From the NCBI GenBank assembly GCA_016303095.1, contig JAEDMH010000083.1:1-10012 (forward strand): a stretch of DNA of 10,012 bases, in the 5' to 3' direction. Source of the stretch: Lentisphaeria bacterium. Lineage in GTDB: Bacteria; Verrucomicrobiota; Lentisphaeria; Oligosphaerales; Oligosphaeraceae. A model generated the notes under the pieces. That model saw only the letters and a list, made by a program, of their open reading frames with translations, was not told the DNA's origin and ran no database searches. Position numbers and translations under genes: made by a program. Positions 1-5,292 of the stretch are shown here, one piece after another. Position 1 is the first letter of the stretch. The number at the start of each line of letters is the position of its first letter.

Positions 1-1
1 G

Positions 2-406
2 GAGCTGGAAGCCTTGCAGCAGCGTCAGAAGGAGCTGGAGCAGGAGCGCGCCGCCATGGAGGAGGCCCGGAAGCTGGCGGAGCAGGAGGAGCAGATTCTC
101 GCCGCCGCCCAGGAAAAGCAACTGGAGGACAACCTTTCCCAGCTCCATGTGAGCCAGCCGGGAGAGCGGGTTCCCGCCACCCTTTCCGGCATTGTGGTTC
201 CCCTGGGCCCCAACGCCAATCAGGAAACCACCCATGCCCTCTGCCTCGTGAAGGACGGCCGCTATGTGCCGGAAGCCTATCTTCGGGCAGAACGCTTCTC
301 CCTGCGGGACTGGGAGGGCCAGGAAGTCACCGTGAGCGGACTCCAGGAGCGCAAGCGAGGCTGGAGCCGCCCCCTCCTGGTGGTCACGGGCATCGTCCTC
401 CAGTAG
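2..406 (+). CDS. C-terminal part of a coiled-coil protein with a small beta-rich tail domain
   Basis: The reading frame is open from base 2, so the gene begins before the window. The TTG at base 14 is not a credible start because it lies inside the coiled coil. About the first 45 visible residues are a highly charged Glu/Gln/Lys/Arg/Ala heptad-like helix. After a short linker, roughly the last 85 residues alternate hydrophobic and polar positions, with a segment reading SLRDWEGQEVTVSG and a closing LLVVTGIVLQ. That looks like a compact beta-barrel (SH3- or OB-like) fold. No catalytic motif is visible. The protein may be a periplasmic or envelope-associated scaffold with an N-terminal signal or SH3 region outside the window, but this is inference. 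It ends with TAG 42 bases before galE on the same strand, so co-transcription is possible. Coding is certain; function is unknown. Confidence 0.7.
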   Translation, partial: ELEALQQRQKELEQERAAMEEARKLAEQEEQILAAAQEKQLEDNLSQLHVSQPGERVPATLSGIVVPLGPNANQETTHALCLVKDGRYVPEAYLRAERFSLRDWEGQEVTVSGLQERKRGWSRPLLVVTGIVLQ

Positions 407-448
407 TCCCTCCCTTTTTCCCCTCATCCCCTTTTCCCTTTAGTTCCC

Positions 449-1423
449 ATGCGCATTTTCGTCGCCGGCGGCGCCGGCTATATCGGCAGCTGCACCACAG
501 AATACCTCCTGGATCACGGGCATCAAGTCACCGTCTTTGACGCCCTGCTCAACGGGCATCGGGACGCCGTGGATCCCCGGGCCGACTTCATCCAGGGCAA
601 TTTGGAAGATTTGGACGAGCTCCAGCGGGCCATGGACCAGGCCCAGCCCGAGGGGGTCATCCATTTCGCCGCCTTCATCGAGGTGGGGGAATCCATGGTG
701 GATCCCCTGAAGTACTTCCGCAACAACGTGGCCAACGCCATCAACCTGTGCCAGGCCGCCACGGATCACCAGGTGAGGAAGCTGGTTTTCTCCTCCACGG
801 CGGCCGTCTACGGCATGCCGGAGCACTTCCCCATTGGGGAGCAGGAACCCAAGGCCCCCATCAACCCCTACGGGGAATCCAAGTTGATGTTCGAGCGCAT
901 CCTCCAATGGCAGTTCCAGCGCAAGGGACTCCCCTACACTGCCTTGCGCTATTTCAACGCCGCCGGCGCCACCGCCGTCCACGGAGAGGATCATCACCCG
1001 GAAACCCACCTCATCCCCCTCATCCTCCAAGCCGCCACCGGAGAACGAAAGGCCATCTCCATCTTCGGAGAAGACTATGACACCCCCGACGGCACCTGCA
1101 TCCGGGACTACATCCACGTGCTGGATCTGGCCCAGGCCCATCTCCTGGCCCTCCAGTCCGACTACTGCGGCGCCCTGAATCTGGGCACCGGCGGCGGCTC
1201 CTCCGTGCGACAGGTCATTGACACGGTGAAAAAGGTCTCCGGACGGGATTTCCCCGTGGAGGTGGCGCCCCGGCGCCCGGGCGATCCGGCCCGCCTCATC
1301 GCCGATTCCACGGCCGCCAAGAAGATTCTGGGCTGGACTCCCCAATACCAGGATCTGGAAACCATTGTCCGGGACGCCTGGAATTGGAAGCAGGCCCATC
1401 CCCAGGGCTACCACGACCGCTAG
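449..1423 (+). CDS. galE: UDP-glucose 4-epimerase
   Basis: This enzyme interconverts UDP-glucose and UDP-galactose with bound NAD, in the cytoplasm, for the Leloir pathway and for supplying galactose units to envelope glycans. The 324-residue protein is an extended short-chain dehydrogenase of normal GalE length. The N-terminal NAD motif GGAGYIGS is at residues 7-14, with an acidic Asp31 at the end of the second strand. The catalytic set is visible: Thr117 within FSSTAAVYG (the Ser/Thr position), then Tyr141 and Lys145 in YGESK. The GalE signatures RYFNAAGA (about 167-174), DGTCIRDYIHV (214-224) and LNLGTGGGSSV (243-253) all follow. The ATG at 449 begins exactly at the usual GalE N-terminus. 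The 42-base leader is pyrimidine-rich with no Shine-Dalgarno sequence. The flippase-like gene starts 15 bases downstream, implying an operon. Other nucleotide-sugar epimerases are possible, but the match to GalE is strong. Confidence 0.95.
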   Translation: MRIFVAGGAGYIGSCTTEYLLDHGHQVTVFDALLNGHRDAVDPRADFIQGNLEDLDELQRAMDQAQPEGVIHFAAFIEVGESMVDPLKYFRNNVANAINLCQAATDHQVRKLVFSSTAAVYGMPEHFPIGEQEPKAPINPYGESKLMFERILQWQFQRKGLPYTALRYFNAAGATAVHGEDHHPETHLIPLILQAATGERKAISIFGEDYDTPDGTCIRDYIHVLDLAQAHLLALQSDYCGALNLGTGGGSSVRQVIDTVKKVSGRDFPVEVAPRRPGDPARLIADSTAAKKILGWTPQYQDLETIVRDAWNWKQAHPQGYHDR

Positions 1424-1438
1424 CCCCACCTTTTTCCC

Positions 1439-2470
1439 ATGACCCGGCGCCTCCTCCCCCTCCTTTTCCGCGCCCTCTGTCTCCTTTTGGCCCTGTTCCT
1501 TCTGGCCAGAATGCTTCATGGACAGGAAAGAATCTTCGGGGAACGGAAGGAAGAGGCAAGCTTCTTCCTCTTCGGAGGGCTGGCTCTCCTTCTCTACCTG
1601 GGCGTTCAGATTCTGGGCGCCTGGCGATGGAATCTTCTTCTGGGGGCCCAGGGGCTGGCTCTTTCCTACCGCCAGGCCCTTCGCCTGACCCTGGGAGGCA
1701 ATTTCTTCAGCCTGATCATTCCCGGAGGAGTCTCCGGCGATCTGGTCAAGGTGGGAGCCGCCACCGCCGCCCATCCCGGCAGGGCGCCGGAACTGGCTCT
1801 GGCCGACCTTCTGGATCGAGGCATCGGACTCCTGGGGCTCTTCTGGGCCGGCCTCCTCTCCCTCTGCCTCCTCCTGGGCGACCCCTGGCACAGACTGCGG
1901 GAACACTGCCCCGGCCTCCTGGCCGCCGCCCTGGCGATCATCACCCTGGGGGTTGCGGCCAGCCTGCTGGGTGCCCTGGGATGGCGCTTCTGGCCCGCCC
2001 TGGCCCGCCCTCCGGTTCTGCGCCACATCGCCGCCCGCTCCCCCGGGTTTCTTCAGAGGGGGATCCGTCGTTTGGGGACGGCGCTGGCTCCCTACCGGAA
2101 GCGTCCCCTGGTTCTTCTCCAGGCCTTGGGGATCTCCATGGTCATCCACCTTCTGCTGGGGAGCGAATTCTTCCTTTTGGGCAAGGCCTTGGGAGAGAAT
2201 GCCCTAGGCATTCCCGCCTACCTTCTGGCCACCCAGCTGGCCAACGCCACCGCCCTCCTTCCCCTCACCCCAGGAGGCCTGGGGGTGCGGGACACTGTGG
2301 CGGAAAGCCTCTTCCTCGCCTTCGGCGCCACTCCTCCGGAAAACGCCACCCTCATTCCCCTCTTCTACACCTTCATCCTCACCCTCTGGGGACTGGCAGG
2401 CGGCCTCCTCTACGCCCTCACGCCCTCCCCCGCCCCTTCCACCTCACCCAACCCTCTCCCTCATCCATGA
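1439..2470 (+). CDS. Flippase-like integral membrane protein (LPG_synthase_TM / UPF0104 family)
   Basis: This 343-residue polytopic membrane protein has about eight hydrophobic segments, near residues 5-23, 42-60, 84-104, 126-147, 160-182, 224-247, 258-278 and 303-327. Family signatures are visible: GNFFSLIIPGGVSGDLVK (87-104), a basic/acidic stretch ending in LADLLDRGIGLLGL (121-134), and LLPLTPGGLGVRD (273-285). This is the membrane domain related to the flippase half of MprF (lysyl-phosphatidylglycerol synthase), found alone in many bacteria and thought to move lipids or lipid-linked glycans; no substrate can be read here. The soluble aminoacyl-transferase half of MprF is absent. It starts 15 bases after galE, which favours a role in glycolipid or polysaccharide assembly. 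No Shine-Dalgarno sequence precedes the ATG. Its TGA overlaps the asnS ATG. The C-terminal tail is Pro/Ser-rich and probably unstructured. Confidence 0.85.
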   Translation: MTRRLLPLLFRALCLLLALFLLARMLHGQERIFGERKEEASFFLFGGLALLLYLGVQILGAWRWNLLLGAQGLALSYRQALRLTLGGNFFSLIIPGGVSGDLVKVGAATAAHPGRAPELALADLLDRGIGLLGLFWAGLLSLCLLLGDPWHRLREHCPGLLAAALAIITLGVAASLLGALGWRFWPALARPPVLRHIAARSPGFLQRGIRRLGTALAPYRKRPLVLLQALGISMVIHLLLGSEFFLLGKALGENALGIPAYLLATQLANATALLPLTPGGLGVRDTVAESLFLAFGATPPENATLIPLFYTFILTLWGLAGGLLYALTPSPAPSTSPNPLPHP

Positions 2471-3864
2471 AACACACCCCCATCAAGACGGCACTCCAGT
2501 GCCGGGACTTCGGATGCACCCTCACCGTGGCAGGATGGGTGCGCACCAGACGGGACTCCAAGGCGGGTTTCTCCTTTGTGGAGCTCAACGACGGCTCCTG
2601 CACCAAGAACCTCCAGATTGTGGCCCCCAAAGAGTTGGCCAACTACGAGAGCCAGGTGCAAAAGCTCTATCCTGGCTGTGCCATCTCCGTCACCGGTTCC
2701 CTGGTGGAGAGTCCCGCCGCCGGGCAGGCGGTGGAGCTTCATGCCACAGAGCTGACGTTGCTGGGGGCATGCGATCCCCTGAAATATCCCTTGAGCAAAG
2801 GCCGGATTTCCTTTGAGCGTCTCCGGGAGGTTGCCCATCTCCGTGCCCGCACCAACACCTTTGGTTGCGTGGCCAGGGTGCGGAACTGCCTGGCCATGGC
2901 CACCCACCGCTTCTTCCAGGAGCGGGGATTCTACTACTTCAACGCCCCCATCTTCACCGCCAGCGACTGCGAGGGGGCCGGCGAGATGTTCCAGGTGACC
3001 ACCCTGGATCTGAACCGAATCCCCAAGAACCCGGAGACCGGAAAGGTGGATTTCAGCCAGGATTTCTTCGGCAAAGCGGTCAACCTCACCGTCTCCGGCC
3101 AGCTGGAGGCCGAAACCCACGCCTGCGCCTTAGGCAGCGTCTACACCTTCGGCCCTACCTTCCGGGCCGAAAAGTCCAACACCACCCGACACCTCTCCGA
3201 ATTCTGGATGATTGAGCCGGAAATCGCCTTCGCCGACCTCCAGGACAATGCGGATGTGGCCGAGGACTATCTCCGGGCTCTCTTCACGGCCGTGGTGCAG
3301 GAGTGCCCCGAGGAATTGGAGTTCTTCGACCAGCGCATTGAAAAGGGGCTGAAGGAACGCCTGACGCGACTCTCCACGGCCAAATTCGCCCGGATCACCT
3401 ACGATGAAGCCATCCAGCTGCTGGAGAAGAACAGGGATGCCTTCGAGTTCAAGCCCTTCTGGGGAGCCGACCTCCAAAGCGAGCACGAGCGCTATTTGGC
3501 GGAGAAGGTCTTCAACGGACCGGTGACGGTGATGAACTACCCCAAGGAGATCAAGGCCTTCTACATGCGTCAGAACGACGATGGCAAGACGGTGGCCGCC
3601 ATGGATGTCCTCCTGCCCGAGGTGGGGGAGATCATTGGAGGGAGCCAGCGCGAGGAGCGACTGGAGAAATTGGAGGCCCGCATCCGGGAGTTGGGCATGG
3701 AACCCGAGGCCTACTGGTGGTATCTGGATCTGCGCCGTTTCGGCTCTGTTCCCCACTCTGGCTTTGGTCTTGGCTTTGAGCGCATGGTGCGCTTCTGCAC
3801 GGGCATGGCCAACATTCGGGATGTAATCCCCTTCCCCCGCGCCCCCCGGGAAATCGAGTTCTAG
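2467..3864 (+). CDS. asnS: Asparaginyl-tRNA synthetase
   Basis: This class II synthetase (AspRS/AsnRS/LysRS group) charges tRNA-Asn with asparagine in the cytoplasm. The 465-residue length is typical. An N-terminal OB-fold anticodon-binding domain covers about residues 15-100 (VAGWVRTRRDSKAGFSFVELNDGS). The catalytic core follows. The motif 1 region includes FYYFNAPIFT with Pro161. Motif 2 includes TFRAEKSNTTRHLSEFWMIE, with Arg233 and Glu235. Motif 3 is GFGLGFERMVRFC, with Glu438-Arg439, and the usual NIRDVIPFPRAP ending follows. This distinguishes it from AspRS, which has other flanking sequence and often an inserted domain. The frame is open back to 1384, but that stretch is the antiphase shadow of the flippase gene; the ATG at 2467 gives the expected N-terminus. 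It overlaps the upstream TGA by four bases (ATGA), suggesting translational coupling, and no Shine-Dalgarno sequence is seen. Confidence 0.96.
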   Translation: MKHTPIKTALQCRDFGCTLTVAGWVRTRRDSKAGFSFVELNDGSCTKNLQIVAPKELANYESQVQKLYPGCAISVTGSLVESPAAGQAVELHATELTLLGACDPLKYPLSKGRISFERLREVAHLRARTNTFGCVARVRNCLAMATHRFFQERGFYYFNAPIFTASDCEGAGEMFQVTTLDLNRIPKNPETGKVDFSQDFFGKAVNLTVSGQLEAETHACALGSVYTFGPTFRAEKSNTTRHLSEFWMIEPEIAFADLQDNADVAEDYLRALFTAVVQECPEELEFFDQRIEKGLKERLTRLSTAKFARITYDEAIQLLEKNRDAFEFKPFWGADLQSEHERYLAEKVFNGPVTVMNYPKEIKAFYMRQNDDGKTVAAMDVLLPEVGEIIGGSQREERLEKLEARIRELGMEPEAYWWYLDLRRFGSVPHSGFGLGFERMVRFCTGMANIRDVIPFPRAPREIEF

Positions 3865-3897
3865 TTTTCCTCTCCTGCCCCCCCTTCGGAGATTCTC

Positions 3898-4746
3898 ATG
3901 AACAGGAAGGCATGGGTCATTCTGGCTCCGGTTCTGGTGCTCTCCCTCCTGGGATGGCTCTATTGGCGGGCTTTTTCCCAGAGAAACGCCCCAAAGACTC
4001 CCGCCCTGGAACCCCATGCCGTCTTCCCGGAGGAAGACACCCGGCCGCCGGCCGATTTCTTTCCTGCCCATCCTGGGGAGGCCTCCCCAGAACTCCCCTG
4101 GATTTCCGAGGAGGAGCTATCGGAAGGTCCATCCCCCCTTCCGGAGGAAGGCATGGCCGTCTTTCTGGACTACCGGGAGCTGCAAGAGGCCGCCGCCGCC
4201 CTCACCAGCCATCCTCTCCTCCAGAAAATCCTGGCCAGCCGGACCTTTGTCCGGGCTCTGGTGCAAACCCTGGATGCCCTGGCTCAGGGGGAGGTGCCCA
4301 ATGTCGCCATCCTCCCGGGATTTCCCCGGGAACTCCCTCCCTTCCAGGCCGATCGCGCCCCGGGATATCTCGCCCCCAGCGCCAGCACCTCCCAACGCCT
4401 CACTCCCTGGGTGGACGCCCTCTGCGCCATTCCTCCCTCCCAGGCGGCACGCTGGCTCCAAGCCGCCGCCCCGCTCCTCCAAGAGGAACTCCGGGCTCTG
4501 GGAGATGCCCAGGCCGATTTCCCCCAAACCCTCGCCGCCGCCCTCAACCAAATTCTCGCCACGCCAGACTTCTCCTTTCCCCCAGAACTCCAAACGACCC
4601 CACGGGCGGGACACTACGAGTTCAAAGACCCCATCTTCCAACGTCTGCCCCCCCTCCAAAAAGCCCTGGTGAGAACCGGATATGAAAATTGCGGAAAACT
4701 CCGCCAATATGCCCAGAGCCTGAAAACAGAGCTGGGACTCCCTTGA
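3898..4746 (+). CDS. Single-pass membrane-anchored DUF3014-like protein
   Basis: This 282-residue protein has one N-terminal membrane segment (about residues 5-24, after MNRK), so it is probably inner-membrane anchored with the bulk outside the cytoplasm. A Pro/Glu-rich linker of about 80 residues follows. A helical domain from about residue 88 resembles my memory of DUF3014: a short helix LQKILASRTFVRALVQTLDALAQG, then PNVAILPGFP, a YLAPS..TSQRLTPWVDAL segment, then paired helices containing PLLQEELRALG. It ends with the family-like YEFKDPIFQRLPPLQKALVRTGYEN. The family has no established biochemical function. The ATG has a plausible Shine-Dalgarno sequence (GGAG about eight bases upstream), unlike most genes here. 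It lies 33 bases after asnS and is probably the last gene of the cluster. Family assignment is from pattern memory; coding status is firm. Confidence 0.72.
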   Translation: MNRKAWVILAPVLVLSLLGWLYWRAFSQRNAPKTPALEPHAVFPEEDTRPPADFFPAHPGEASPELPWISEEELSEGPSPLPEEGMAVFLDYRELQEAAAALTSHPLLQKILASRTFVRALVQTLDALAQGEVPNVAILPGFPRELPPFQADRAPGYLAPSASTSQRLTPWVDALCAIPPSQAARWLQAAAPLLQEELRALGDAQADFPQTLAAALNQILATPDFSFPPELQTTPRAGHYEFKDPIFQRLPPLQKALVRTGYENCGKLRQYAQSLKTELGLP

Positions 4747-4758
4747 GACAGCGGCGCA

Positions 4759-4815
4759 CTTCCGGAGGGGGGAGAGGGGGAGAGAGGCGTGAAACCTTCC
4801 CGCCCCTTCCGGAAG
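4759..4815. repeat. Imperfect inverted repeat after the DUF3014-like gene
   Basis: CTTCCGGAGGGG at 4759-4770 pairs with CCCCTTCCGGAAG at 4803-4815, twelve base pairs with one bulged T. The loop of about 32 bases is purine-rich on its left side. The repeat lies 12 bases past the stop of the plus-strand gene and just beyond the stop of the minus-strand CopA remnant, so it sits between two converging coding ends, where a shared transcription end would be expected. No T-run follows on either strand, so it is not a canonical intrinsic terminator. The match could partly reflect the low sequence complexity of the area. Confidence 0.35.
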
Positions 4816-4828
4816 CCCTGGAAGATTC

Positions 4829-5149
4829 CTATTTGTTTCGGAGCCGCAGAGCGTTTCCCGCCACGATGAGGGAGCTGCAGGCCATGGCGGCGGCGCCCAG
4901 CCAGGGCGGCGGCACAAGATGCCAGGGAGAGAAGAGTCCTGCCGCCATGGGAATGGCGAAGAGATTGTAGCAGAAGGCCCAGGCCAGATTCTGGCGCACC
5001 ACCTTCAGCGTATTTCGGGAGAGGGAGACCGCCTGGGAGACCGCCATAAGAGAGGGGGTCAAGACGACGACGCCCGGGACCCCGGAGAGACCGCCGGACG
5101 ATACGCCATCACCGCCACAACCCCAAACCCCAACTACGAAATCCGGCAC
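4829..5149 (-). pseudogene. copA: Orphan C-terminal fragment of a copper-translocating P1B-type ATPase
   Basis: Read on the minus strand, the frame ends with TAG at 4829-4831 and is open to a GTG at 5149. The last 80 or so residues (from about 5071) match the end of CopA-type copper exporters: a helix with VSLSRNTLKVVRQNLAWAF, then transmembrane helix 7 with the YN pair (Tyr61-Asn62) in YNLFAIPMAAG. Helix 8 follows with Met89 and Ser93 in AAAMACSSLIVAGNALRLR. These Tyr, Asn, Met and Ser positions are the copper-site residues of the family. Everything else is missing: metal-binding domains, the CPC helix, the DKTGT phosphorylation site and the ATP domain. Residues before about 27 are not recognisable, apart from a GGDGV that weakly recalls the GDGxND hinge. 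A protein this short cannot pump metal, so it is most likely a truncated relic; expression as a small membrane peptide cannot be excluded. Confidence 0.75.
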
Positions 5150-5151
5150 AA

Positions 5152-5198
5152 GAAGGGGAAGAGGGGGAAGCCCGGGATGATAATGCCCCTTCCCCTCT
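5152..5198. repeat. Purine/pyrimidine inverted repeat upstream of the rhamnosidase gene
   Basis: A G/A-rich stretch (about 5152-5167) is nearly the reverse complement of a C/T-rich stretch (about 5186-5198), giving an interrupted stem of 12-13 pairs with small bulges around an 18-base loop containing CCCGGG. It could form a hairpin in the leader of either flanking transcript, or simply reflect low-complexity DNA. No T-run follows it and no known riboswitch core is recognisable. Confidence 0.25.
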
Positions 5199-5238
5199 CT
5201 GCACGGCCCCCCGCCGGAAGGACTCCCCTATCCGCCGC

Positions 5239-5246
5239 ATTATAGT
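5239..5246 (+). promoter_or_regulatory. Candidate -10 box, possibly bidirectional
   Basis: The octamer ATTATAGT is one of the few AT-rich sites in this intergenic region. On the plus strand it gives TATAGT (5241-5246), a five-of-six match to the sigma-70 -10 box, about 46 bases before the rhamnosidase ATG. On the minus strand it gives a perfect TATAAT (5244-5239) pointing toward the CopA remnant. No good -35 hexamer is visible at the right spacing on either strand. It is the best promoter candidate for the rhamnosidase gene, but weak. Confidence 0.3.
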
Positions 5247-5292
5247 ACGCCCCTGGAACCGCTTCCCCCAAACACACCCCAGCCCCCTCCCC

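Larger units (their letters stand above)
4747..5292. other. 546-base region without an intact gene
   Basis: This stretch separates the asnS cluster from the rhamnosidase. It contains the minus-strand CopA tail, two imperfect inverted repeats and a -10-like box. The part from about 5072 to 5235 shows no recognisable protein similarity on either strand, no tRNA-like cloverleaf, no direct repeats suggesting attachment sites and no known riboswitch core. The best reading is a scar left by gene loss, with the rhamnosidase promoter at its right end. Confidence 0.6.

Noticed and set aside
404..448. Intrinsic terminator after the first gene
   Set aside because: T-runs are present, but I could not find a stable GC-rich stem immediately before them.
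440..2149. 569-codon open frame on the minus strand
   Set aside because: It lies antisense to galE and the flippase-like gene, is Gly/Glu/Gln-rich with no domain, and is explained by C/G-ending codons removing stops in the opposite frame.
1384..2466. 361-residue N-terminal extension of AsnS
   Set aside because: The frame is open, but the sequence is Pro/Arg/Gly-rich noise overlapping galE and the flippase gene; 2467 gives the normal AsnS length.
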